Below, in pieces: positions 10,782-21,783 of a DNA stretch of 64,000 bases; within the stretch, counting starts at the first letter, position 1; every line of letters starts with the position of its first letter. Origin of the DNA: Calliopum simillimum (lineage: Eukaryota; Arthropoda; Insecta; Diptera; Lauxaniidae); assembly GCA_951812925.1 (NCBI GenBank), contig OX638368.1, positions 158,954,492 through 159,018,491 of the forward strand, given 5' to 3'. The position numbers and the translations under genes were made by a program. The notes below the pieces were generated by a model. The model worked only from the letters and a program-made list of their open reading frames with translations. It did no database searches and was not told where the DNA came from.

Positions 10782-13700
10782 CATTTATTGTTTTCAAACA
10801 TCATAAAATTTGATTTACAAAGCAATTACGACAATTTACTGTATGGAAAACGGAAGTTGAAATTGATTTTCAGCGTTTATTTTAACGTTTGACATTTGGT
10901 GACATCGAATTGAGATCCTTCAACTTATTTATTCATCTATTCATCTAAATGTAAACTACCATTAGTATTGATTATGTAATGAAAACAAATGGCGTTGCTA
11001 ATGTTTACTCACTAGCGTTATCTTAAAACTAAGGGATTATTGCATACTTTAATGTTGAAACTATTAGATATGTAAGTAGTCCAAACTCAACAAAAACACT
11101 ACCCAAATGGGATCTTGTCACACGTTGATTAATATCAGATGTATAAATATAATCTTGTATTTAAATTAGTCAGGAGTTAGGAACTGTGTGGCACAACAAT
11201 GGTTACCTAATGTCAACTACCGGAAACGGTTTACCAATATGTTCTGTAACATGCGTAAAATCTCACATGATGCCATTTTTCATGATCAGGCAGACAGACA
11301 GTACGCCAAACTTATGTTAAACAATTCCAGCTTTGAAGCAATCCACACATTGTTTCGGAGCTAAAGCACAAACTCTGGAGCACACAAACTTTTAAAAAAC
11401 ACAAAATAGGATCAAGTAACTCATAAAAATTCCTTATCAAGAAAGGAAAAACCAATATCAAGCGTTCAACGATATCACAGCCAAACCAAAGGAATGGCAT
11501 TAATCAAAGATACATGGAAACACATTATGTGGATTTCAATCGTTATCACAAAAGTTATCATGGAGCCGATCACAGTAATATTACGAAAATACATATGAGC
11601 CTCTCACTGCACAGCTCAGCTCGATTAATTCTATAAAACAAAATGTGGAGAAGTTCATTAAATAATGTACTCGGTCATCGTTTTTTAAATATATTTTTAA
11701 GAACTGCACCGCAAAGTACGCAAGTGGGCATTTCCCAAGTGACGAACGCGACTGTCCCATACATTTAAAGAGCAAAAAAGTGGAACGTTAACATATTTTA
11801 TTTTGGTTTTTACTTTACATTATAGTTCTTAGGTAGCACTATAATAAGTGCCAACGTTAATAGCAGGCAAAGTTCTGGTTCCAAGATACACGCAATAAAA
11901 GACACAAAACGAACGTGACAAAAAATAGAAGTAGTTTTCGTGCCTATCCAAAGAAAGTCAGAATTCAGCAAAATGAGTCAGAATTTTTTAGTGCGACTAA
12001 TTTTATAATCTTATGCAATAATGTTGCTTTATAATGTATTTTGTTTGATTCAGATATCTTCTGTACTTTTCTTTGTTTTGATTATAATCTGAATCGATAC
12101 GTGACAATATGAACGTGACGTTTTTTCCTTTATGATTCAATTGCGTAATCATTTGCATATCTATGTATTTAAAACTTATTTAGTAAGGTTGATTAAAGCC
12201 AAATTCAGTTTTTGGAGCGAAAAAATCTTGCACGCTGTTCTGGTGGCAATTGTGAAATATGCTTATATGACAACTGCATCACTTTTATTACTTTTTAACG
12301 CATTATTCTTAAGTTTTAAGAATTTCTTTTTTTGCAGAACACTTAAACCCATTATAACCAAGTATTTTTGAAAAAGCTGTGAAAAATACAATAAAACAGG
12401 ATACAATGTGCTAATGTGTTCCAAGAAAATGTCCCTCTGATTATATTATGACCTTAGGATAGCAAGATTTATCGCAAATGTAGTTTTAGAATTTTACAGT
12501 ATATACGTTACTTTTGAGCCAAAAATGGCGAACGTGACAAACTTTAAATAGATTTAAATTTTCATTATTCGCAACCAACAATGACAATATATTGATGGTT
12601 GGAGCTTACTGTTCAGTGTTTTTGAGTAAAACAACAATAAAAGCACAAAAAACAAGGCAAAAATACACATAAATAAAAAAAGCAAAAAAAATATATCGGA
12701 AGGCTGGATTGCGTTACTAGTTTCGGGACCCACCACAAGTCAAAATTAACTATAATAATTCAATTCCTCATCAGACGCATTACCGACATCGTATAGAATT
12801 CTGCAAGCATACTTTATTTAACTTTTAGCATAGATTAGACGAGAATCACAGCTACAAGAAAAACACAGCACATGCAAAAATTCAACCTGACCTGTGGTGG
12901 GTTCCGCAAATTCGAAATGCAGGGAGTTTTGTCGAGTATTTGGAAAGTCAGTTTTTTTTTTTTTTGATAAACTTTAGCACTAACTTTAATTAAAAAGTTT
13001 CCCCAAAAAAAAGTCAAAAAAGCTGTCAATAGAAGGAACTAACTCTGAACATTGTATCAAAATTTAAGCGTTTTCTAAACACGAATAAATATTGGTTGAC
13101 TTGCCCAAGGACATTTTTTTTCTCACACTACCATGCGTAACATTCAAGTGAAGAATTTTTTTTTTTTTTTGGCAAAAAAGCAAAATGTGTAGATACATAC
13201 ATATATACAGGGAAAAACCACGCTGTGTACAACAACTAAATGTTCCTACAATACATACATTGTTACACATAAATTCACAACTACGTACATACATACGTTT
13301 GTACATATATATATGAATGGATGGGAAAAACCATTGCCAAATGTTGTAATGGAAAAACCTAAGGAAAGAAAAAAAAAATCGTAGAAAAAAGACTGAATAT
13401 TCAGCTGTGCCCTTTTTTAACGAATTTTTTAAGAGTTTTTCTTTTTTGTTTTTTTTTTTTTTTATGAAATTTAACTATTTTAACCATTGTTTTTTTTTTT
13501 TTTTTTTTTTTTTTCTTTTTTGACATGTAAAATATCATCGTGCCAAAATGATGAAAAAGAAGTTGAAATGAATGAATGTTGAACCTGCTATTTGAACAAC
13601 TTCCGTTTCCTGTATACGGTTTGTTAAGTGTAGAAAATCGTTTTATGCATAATATACCAAGCAAACATTTGGAAGATTTTTAAATATTTTGCTGTGAAAT

Positions 13701-14379
13701 AATTATTTCTACAGAGTTTTTTGCGCGAAAGAAATAAATAACAGAACATCCTTATAGTTTTTAAGAAAATTTAAAAAAAAATGAAATGAATTGTAATTTT
13801 TATTTTGATGAATCGCTTTTAAATTACACTTCCACAATTCGATAGTTTCTCGAGAAAACAAAACTTTCTCCCGACTTAAGCGTACGAGCCGGCGTGTGTT
13901 TCAAATGATCACCCTGGCGTTTATAAACATATGATTCATGCACGATAACAACTGTTTGCTGGGCATATGTAAGTTTTTGCGGTGTTTGTGCTCATGAAGT
14001 AGGATGTATGGTTAACGCGCATAAAAATTCTAGCATTTGTTGTTATTTTTGGGCTACAGTTGGCAGCTTCTCTTTATTTATTTAATAATTCTTTTTTATT
14101 TTTGCAAAAGTGTAAAAGGACTATTCAGCGAATGGGTAAAAAAATATAGGATTGCAAATTACTTTAAAAGCGAATGAAAGGTGTTCCTGCCGAGATGTAA
14201 TAGAAATAAAGGTTTCAGCGTTGTCAAAGATGTATCCTTACGTTCCACGGTCCTTAGGTTTGCCCTAAATTGAATGATTGTACAATAGAATCAGAATGAG
14301 GTCTTGACTAGATGTCAGACAACCGAATAATACAAAAAAATACTATGTGTACCTTCGAAAAAAAAGTTTTATCTCTGTC
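10782..14379. other. AT-rich spacer with homopolymer tracts
   Basis: No gene is supported. Long T or A tracts occur at about 12950-12965, 13155-13172, 13448-13463 and 13490-13515. Between 11911 and 12540 the words CGAACGTGAC or ATGAACGTGAC recur (about 11911, 12111 and 12531), resembling a motif in the 22-24 kb region. Alternating TACATACATA sequence is found at about 13190-13310. Confidence 0.5.
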
Positions 14380-15440
14380 TAAAAAAAAATCAAACTGAAT
14401 CCTTTACTTATTCATCAATGAAAGTTTCTTCCCCATAAAATTATTTTTCCAAGTTTGGGAATAGGTAATAATTGCTGGGAGTCAGGTCAGAAGTGTAAGG
14501 TGTATGAGCCAAAATTTCGAAGCCCACCTTCCGCAGTGCAGCCATCGCAACACGGCTCTTGTTAACAGGCGCGTTCTTGTGCAGAAAAATAACACCTATG
14601 ATAAATTTTTCCCTTCTTTTTTCTTCGCTCTAAGGTTGAAGCGTAGTATTATCCAGTTATGTACACAACTTTCTAATCGATCAACAGAATCGCTCCATGA
14701 TTTTCTCGGCCGACTGTGACACCATAAACTTATTAGAGGGTGGTGCATCTTTTTGCTACTGTATAGACTCCTGTTTGGACCCAGAATAATAAAGATGAAC
14801 TAGAGTTTTATAACAGTAACAATTCGAGCCAATACTCTAACGCTATCTTTACTCCAGAGGTCCAGAACTCGCGAAGCTTCGTGAGCATTCTCGACACCCA
14901 TCTTACACTGACTTTAGTCATGTCAAGGTTATCGTAGGGAAATTTGAAAATGGTTCTACACTTACGTATATGTACACAACTTTATCTTTGCATTCGATTG
15001 ACAGGATCTTTTCTGAGCCCTAAAACATTGTCGTCATGATTTTCCCAACCGACTGTGACACCTTAAACTTCTTAGGTGGTGTTGTGGCTTTTTTTGCTAC
15101 TGCGTAGACTCCTGTTTGGACTCAGGTTTATAAAGATGAATTCAAGTTTCATAACAGTAACAATTTGAGCTAACTCTAACTCCATCTTTACTCGAGAGGT
15201 CCAAAAACTTTAGAGGCTTCGTGAGCATTCTCAACACCCATCTTGCACTAACTTTAGTCACGTCAAGGTTATCGTAGGAAATTTTGAAAATGGTTTTATC
15301 TGAAAATCCAACCATTTTTGCGAGCAGTGCTTGCTTTAGTCAAACATCTTTCTATATTAATTTTTGGACATTTTGAATTATTTCCGGAGTGGTCAACTCG
15401 ATCGGCAGTCCAGGTGGTCCTGGCCAAGGACGATACTAGG
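14380..15440 (-). pseudogene. Decayed mariner-family transposase with internal duplication
   Basis: On the minus strand the order is VSARWVLRML (about 15210-15245), KVSQSVGKIMTTMF (about 15030-15075), FLHKNAPVNKS (about 14555-14590), then AHTPYTSDLTPSNYYLFPNLEK (about 14440-14515). These correspond to the ARWVPRML, SAGKVMATVFWD, FLHDNAPAHKS and SPDLAPSDYYLFPNLKK blocks of mariner-family transposases. The second catalytic aspartate is replaced by lysine (HKNAP), and there are several stops and frameshifts. A segment of about 310 bp covering the middle block is present twice in tandem. Terminal inverted repeats were not identified. Non-functional; subfamily uncertain. Confidence 0.8.
14655..15296. 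repeat. Tandem duplication inside the mariner remnant
   Basis: Copy 1 runs from about 14655 to 14955 and copy 2 from about 14965 to 15296. Both start with TATGTACACAACTTT and end with TCAAGGTTATCGTAGG. Copy 1 lacks about 40 bp near its start. The copies have diverged, so the duplication is old. Confidence 0.8.
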
Positions 15441-17099
15441 ATTTCGTTACGGGGGGGTTTCTTTTAAAAAACATTTCAATGATCTGTGTTTGTCCTTGGT
15501 TTTGGTCATGGGTCGTCATCCCTGCCTTGATTAAAGAATTTATGGTACTTGCGACCCATAGCTTTACTCAGACAAGAGTCCCCGTAAGCGGACGATATCT
15601 CCTACATCAATATGGATTGAACTGATTTTCCTTCCTTAGTAAGAAAATTTAAAAAAGCGCGATACTCGATTTGCTCCACACTTGAGATTTTATTCGAGAC
15701 TGACTTGTTTGGTCGACTTTAGTTCAAAGGCTAATCGCCTCAAAAATGAAATGAAAAATGTCTTAGGGTAGCAGCAGAATATATTGAAAAGGAGATGAAT
15801 ATATTGAAATTTGTATTTTTATTTCTACTCCTTACCTGTCATTCCGTGGATGAAATTTCATCACAGACTAAAGATTCAACTCTCTAATGGTTTAAGGGTT
15901 ATGATTTTGTTGAAAATTTTAAAATATACAACACTTTTAGTTTCTTTTTAGTCACGTTTAGATGAAGTGCTTGAAACACATTAGAAAAAAATACTTCTTA
16001 ACTATCCATTGAATTTACAATCATAAAAGCAAGCATCCTTTCTGCCACTAGTTACACTTAGTTATTAGTTATTGACAGTTGCATGAATACTACGTCACAG
16101 AAGACAAATCGATAACTTTTTTTTTGTTGTACTTACGTAAGTAAGTATGTAGTTGGTTATGTTGTTGACACTTCCGTTTTTATTAACCATGATGCATGTC
16201 ATTTCCTTCGAAATTGTCATTGTCGTCAGACATACATACGTGCATAGTTGCTGCTATCGACTGTTGCTTGCTGTGTTTCAACACATTGACGCGTGTCTCA
16301 TCAATATCAATTTTTTAGCATGATGACGACAAAACTGTCATCAACAGTGGTGCTATCATCAGCAATAACAACACAGTAGAGCAGCAGCCAGCCACATGTA
16401 ACAATATTTTCCTACACTTACGATACTGTAGAAACCATCGCACTTCGTTGCATATTTCGAAAATTGTTATTTTAAAGTTTTCCTTCGCACATATTGCTTA
16501 AGGAGCAACCATTTGAGATGCTGCTATTGCGGTATTTCTAGTGAAAACGTAGAAATCCTCAGTGAGGGCACAGGTAATATAAGCATCTTCATCGAATTTT
16601 ACCTTTGAGAATGATGCTTTTGCTGCAAGAGATATTTCATTTAATTTCAAAGTTGTGGATGGAAAGGTAATGAGTCATTTCTAAATTGTGGGACAATTTG
16701 AAAATGGTTGCGAGACGTGGCCTGATAGAAAAAAAAGTAGTGAAGAAATCACAAGCCAACAAATGTTTAGGATTGATCAAAAACCATATAGAATGGGTCG
16801 TTAAAGATGAAAATCGGGAAAATCGAGTCATGCTATTTTTGTACAAACATCCTCTCCGACTTCGCTGAAATTAAATACATGCCAAAACTGATTAAAATGG
16901 CAAAAATGTTACGATTTCTTTTTTTCTTTTTTGTGGACTTTGGAGGGGTGCTTCGGTAAATTGTCAAAAACATTCCATACCCTGAAAATTTTTAAGCCAA
17001 TTTTCATGTTCAGGCCATTTTTGCAGAGGTAATAGTACTTGAAAAAAAGTACCAAATTAAACTCATAAGAAGTTGGCTCCATAATTTTCGAAAACCGAA
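15441..17099. other. AT-rich spacer without recognisable genes
   Basis: No gene or clear repeat boundary is supported. The part from 15400 to 15600 may be a continuation of the transposase remnant (CCAGGTGGTCCTGGCC) but cannot be aligned with confidence. A short GTACTTACGTAAGTAAGTA run lies near 16130. Confidence 0.45.
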
Positions 17100-17789
17100 A
17101 ATTTTTTTAGAGTTCAGGGTCCGTTGGGAATAGTTCTGGAGTTCTTTCACAAAATTCGAAATAGTTCTGCGAAAATAGACCAAAAATCGGAAGTGTACCG
17201 TTTTTTTCACGTAGAGAAGTTCTGATAACAATTTTGAGCTCACAAGAAAGAATTCTGTAGTTCTTTATACTTTTTTTTTTTTGAAAAACTTCTTATGAAA
17301 AAGTTTTTAACAAATAAAAAGTTCTGATTACAGATCTGGATAGTGCTTGAAGAGTTTTAAAGAAAATCTTATTAAAATTTTTCGCAAGTATTATAAGGTA
17401 CTTACATACATACAATATATACATACATAAGGTACTTTTCATTTAAATCGAAAAATTTTCGAAAATCCGAAAATGAAAATTTTGTCGTACAGGAGTTCTG
17501 ATCAAAGTTCTAGGTTGCGCTCAAAAAGTTCTAAGGAAAACGTTAAGTAAAATTTTTGCAAAATATTTGTACTTTTCATTTTAATCGAAAAATTACAATA
17601 GAAAAAATGTTCGGTCTTTTTACTAAGTATCTGAAAAGGAATATCCGTAGAGGAGTTCTGATTGGAGTTACGGAAAAGGTTTGAAGAGTTCTAAAGAAAA
17701 TCCTAGTAACATTTTTCAGAAATATTAGTGCTTTTTAAACGAAAAATCAGAAAAATTTTCATTTTTTTTTTTTTTTTCTAAATATAGTA
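17100..17789. repeat. Degenerate tandem repeat, ~165-bp units
   Basis: The words GAGTTCTGAT or AAGTTCTGAT start units near 17216, 17318, 17490 and 17656. Each is followed by a gap, AAAGTTCTAA/GAGTTCTAAAG, AAAATCTT, then CTTTTCATTTAAATCGAAAAATT. A more diverged unit seems to lie before 17216. The units are short of a full satellite array and end exactly at the Tc1-type element that follows. Confidence 0.7.
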
Positions 17790-19173
17790 CAGTCATTTGG
17801 TAGTTTTACCTGGAAAGTTTTGCGGGATTTCTGCAAATGAGTTATTTTATAGATTTCGATGTGCTCTTTCAGAATTTCAACTTTGCTACCTCGTATCGTG
17901 TTCGCTCGAGCCGCCATATTGGAAAAATGGCGTCCAAAATCAGTTTTTTACAAATATCTCTTTAACGGTTATATTTAGAGAAAAACTTTTTAGGACAATG
18001 TTGTAGCTTATAAAATTTCCTATAGAAATGACCTCTAAATTGTTTTCGTACGACTTATAACTCAGGAGATATCTTTATTCAAAATTTTAGAAAAATTAGT
18101 AAATTGTGAATGCCACTTATGAGTAGGCACAGTGATGTGTCAAGCTTATAATTACGATAACTTATGAACGGTGAGTTGCACGTTCAAAATAAAAACACTT
18201 ATTTATAGGGAATAACTTGCGCTACAAGTTACATATTATTTTTTTTTCATATCACCTATAGTTTAGGAGATATTTTTCCAACAAATATAAAATTTTGAAA
18301 AAAAAAGTTTTTTCAAAATGGCTCCTAAACGGTTCGTCCTAGAAAAATAATTGTCCATGTATTTTGTAGAACGTTCAATTCCCTATAAGGGTCTCTTCGA
18401 GCTGTTTTTTCGTCAGACTTACCCTTCATGAGATATAGCGTCTTGAAAATCATTCAAAATTGAATATTGTTCTATGCGCCCTACTATGTTCAATTTTGAA
18501 TGATTTTCAAGTCGCGATATCTCATGAAGGGTAAGTCTGACGAAAAAACAGCTCGAAGAGACCCTTATAGCGAATTGAACGTTCTACAAAATGCATTGAA
18601 AATTTTTTTTCTAAAACGAACCGTTTAGGAGCCATTTTGAAAAAACGTTTTTTTTCAAAATCTTAGGTTTGTGGGAAAAATATCTCCTTAACTATAGGTG
18701 ATATGAAAAAAAAATAATATGTAACTTGTAGCGCAAGTTATTCCCTATAAATAAGTGCTTTTATTTTAAACGTGCAACTCACCGTTCATAAGTTATCGTA
18801 ATTATAAGCTTGACACATCACTGCGCCTACTCATAAGTGGCATTCACAATTTACTAATTTTTCTAAAATTTTGAATAAAGATATCTCCTGAGTTATAAGT
18901 CGTACGAAAACAATTTAGAGGTCATTTCTATAGGAAATTTTATAAGCTACAACATTGTCCTAAAAAGTTTTTCTCTAAATATAACCGTTAAAGAGATATT
19001 TGTAAAAAACTGATTTTGGACGCCATTTTTCCAATATGGCGGCTCGAGCGAACACGATACGAGGTAGCAAAGTTGAAATTCTGAAAGAGCACATCGAAAT
19101 CTATAAAATAACTCATTTGCAGAAATCCCGCAAAACTTTCCAGGTAACATCATTTTTTTCTCCCAAATGATTG
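17790..19173. mobile_element. Large palindromic Tc1/mariner-type MITE
   Basis: The outer inverted repeats are CAGTCATTTGG (17790-17800) and CCAAATGATTG (19163-19173), with TA at 17788-17789 and 19174-19175. CAGT-type ends and TA duplications are typical of Tc1-like transposons. The element is an almost perfect palindrome: arms of about 670 bp meet at an AT-rich centre near 18460-18500. The same short open frame therefore reads outward-in from both ends, which is only the palindrome seen twice. No transposase is present. Confidence 0.85.
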
Positions 19174-19195
19174 TACTAATATCCGAAAATTAAAA

Positions 19196-20520
19196 TGAAC
19201 ACTGCGAAATCGTTTTAAGCCATATGAGAAGGTCCATAACAAAACGCAATAATTCCATTTTTGGATTTCTTGCATTTTACAACTGAATTCAATTCTACAT
19301 ATTAAAATCTATGTAATTTTACTGTTATTCAATACCAAAAACAATGGTTCAGACCAAAATGAAACATTTCCAAATTTATGCAATAAACAACTTCGATATT
19401 TTAGTTAAAAGTCAATTATAAAAATTTATTTTATTCTGCAAGACCTAAGAGGGTCCAGAACAAAATGCAATAATTCCACTTTTTAAGTTATTAAATTTTT
19501 AGACCGAATTCAATTCTATATTTTAAAATCTATGTAAATATTGTCATAAAACATAACAAGGGTCAATAATTTCATAGTTATTCAATACCAAAAGTAGAAA
19601 TTACTATGTGACGGACCAAAACGCAACATTTCCAAATTTGTAATCTAAATAACTTAAAAATTAATTGCCAGATAAATTAATTTATTTATGATTTGTACTT
19701 TCCCTAGAACCCTTCCATACCACAACTGTTTTTAAAAAAATATATATCCTTTTGACTTTAACCCCTAGAGACCGAAGCCTAGACCCTTGTAGATATCGAA
19801 AAATTAACTTCGGATTCAGTTTTCTTGTGTTTAAATTAAGAAAAAAAGGTTGGTCCGGAAAAGTCCCTCGTAGCCGGTAAAGGTGGAGTCATATTACACA
19901 TTGCAACAAAAAAAATCCAAAAAATTTTTTGAATGCTGTTCCTGAAAGCCCATGATGTTACTAGTAAAACCCTACATGCGTTTCGCTTGTTTGGCTCTAG
20001 GTCGAATTTTATAGTACTATAAAAATTGCTTCAAAACTGCTTTTTCAAAGTTGCCACGGCTATAAGTCATAAACCATTGGTTTTTTTGTTTTCCTATCTT
20101 TAACGAAGCTGTAGATGTAGACTAAAGGAAGGAAAGCGTTCAAGAAACTAACCCGAAAAAATTGGGTTTTGGGCTACAAAATCACAAAAATTGCAAAAAT
20201 TGTACCATTTTTGGTCAAAGTTATAAAACCGTTCCGTATTTTGCCAAACAATTAACACAAAATTGAAGTCTAGACTATACTGAACAACTCTCTAGAGCAT
20301 GTCAATAGCATTCGAGCACTTCTTGATACTAATTTTAATTATAACAGTAATGTATCAAAAAATACTTGGGGTCCTATGTGACCCCATCGGTCTCAAGGGG
20401 TTAATTAGTTTAGTGCATTTATCCAAAAAAATGTTAAGATGGACTTATTGCGTTTTGTTATGGACCTCCTCACATGGTCAATCTCAAAATCTGCAACGTG
20501 ACATTCGCACGGTGTTTTTT
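19196..20520. mobile_element. Inverted-repeat element with internal tandem units
   Basis: The subterminal inverted repeats match closely: AGGTCCATAACAAAACGCAA near 19230 and its complement near 20465, extending outward through CATATGAGA/CATGTGAGG to AACACTGCGAA/AACACCGTGCGAA. Inside, two direct units of about 220 bp start at 19231 and 19453. No coding capacity or target duplication was found, so the class is unknown. It lies between a Tc1-type element and a mariner. Confidence 0.65.
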
Positions 20521-20531
20521 GGTCATATCTA

Positions 20532-21781
20532 TTGGGTGTACAACTTAAAAACCGAAATTTTTTAGCGAAATTTGATGCTTTATTGTGGAAAAATGTTACA
20601 ATATATTTTATTCATAGTATTGTCCATTGGAAGCTACTACATTTCCCCATCTTTCAGGCAATTTATGAATTCCATCCCAAAAAAATTGCGCCGGCTTGGC
20701 GGCCAAAAATGAATCTATCCAATTTCGGATGCCTTGCTCTGATGTGAAGCGTATTGCGGTGAGGGCGTTTTGCATCGAGCGAAGTAAATGAAAGTCAGAC
20801 GGAGCAAGGTCCGGACTATAAGGCGGGTGACCCAAAACTTCCCATCCACTATTTTCCAAATAGTTTTTCACGGGTCTTGCAACATGCGGTCGAGCGTTGT
20901 CATGATGAAAATTATTGCTTCGTGTCTGGTCGCATTTTCCGGGCGTTTTTCGATGATGGCACGCTTCAAACGTATTAATTGTGTTCAGTACAGGTCACCT
21001 GTGATTGTCTGGCCCGATTTCAACAACTCATAATATAACGGCCCCTTCTGATCCCACCAAATACACAGCATAACCTTGGCGCCATGGATATTTGGCTTCG
21101 AGGTTGATTTGGCTGGTTGGCCGGGTTTCACGTATGACTTTTTGCGCTTGGGATTGTCATAATGGATCCATTTTTCATCTCCAGTCACAATCCGATGCAA
21201 AAATGATTTGTTTTTATGGCGCTCAAGCAGCATTTCAGACATACAGAAGCGCCGTTCAACGTCTCTCGGCTTCAACTCATAGGGGACCCAATTACCTTGC
21301 TTCTGAATGTATCCGGCGGCTTTCAAACGTTTCGAAATGGCTTGCTGAGTCACTCCCAACGATTTGGCAAGCTCGTCTTGTGTTTGACACGAATCCTCAT
21401 CGAATAGCTTCTCTAATTCTTCGTCTTCATACTTTTTTGGCTGTCCTGGGCGTTCTTTGTCTTTGATGTCAAAATCGGCACTTTTGAAGCGTTTAAACCA
21501 TTCAAAACACTGTGTTTTTCCTAAAGCATCGTCGCCATAAACTTCTGCAAGAATGCGATGACTTTCCGCAGCAGTTTTCTTTGCAAAAAAATGACCCAAC
21601 AGAACCTCCCGCAAATGCTGTCTTTTTCTCGAATTTTCGAAGTTATTCATCGTGAAAAATAATAATGATGCACACAAGACAAAATTGTTTTGTTGACTGA
21701 TTTTGACAGCTGTCAAATGTACCTTCAAAATGACATACGGACATCCACCGTCAAATTCCGGTTTTAAAGTTGTACACCCAA
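20532..21781 (-). mobile_element. Near-complete mariner transposon
   Basis: The terminal inverted repeats begin TTGGGTGTACAACTT at both ends and are flanked by the TA duplication (20530-20531, 21782-21783). The length of 1250 bp is typical for mariner. It carries one transposase gene on the minus strand that is almost whole but broken by one stop and one frameshift. The ends and protein resemble the mauritiana/rosa branch of mariner; that placement is from memory of the family pattern. Confidence 0.9.
20608..21650 (-). pseudogene. Mariner transposase, one stop and one frameshift
   Basis: The start is the ATG at 21650 (MNNFENSRK), which gives the usual length of about 346 codons; an ATG further upstream would read through the terminal region. 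The N-terminal half has the two helix-turn-helix DNA-binding regions ([17 protein letters not shown] and [16 protein letters not shown]). The catalytic domain follows: [12 protein letters not shown] (first Asp), then HHDNARPH across the break (second Asp), then SPDLAPSDFHL (third Asp), a D,D34D arrangement. A TGA at 20985-20987 stands where an arginine CGA is expected, a single C-to-T change. One base is missing in the A run near 20907-20912. With only two lesions this is a young pseudogene. Confidence 0.92.
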
Positions 21782-21783
21782 TA

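Noticed and set aside
17797..19153. Two identical short protein frames (VVLPGKFCGISANELF...) on opposite strands
   Set aside because: They are the two arms of one palindromic element, not two genes.
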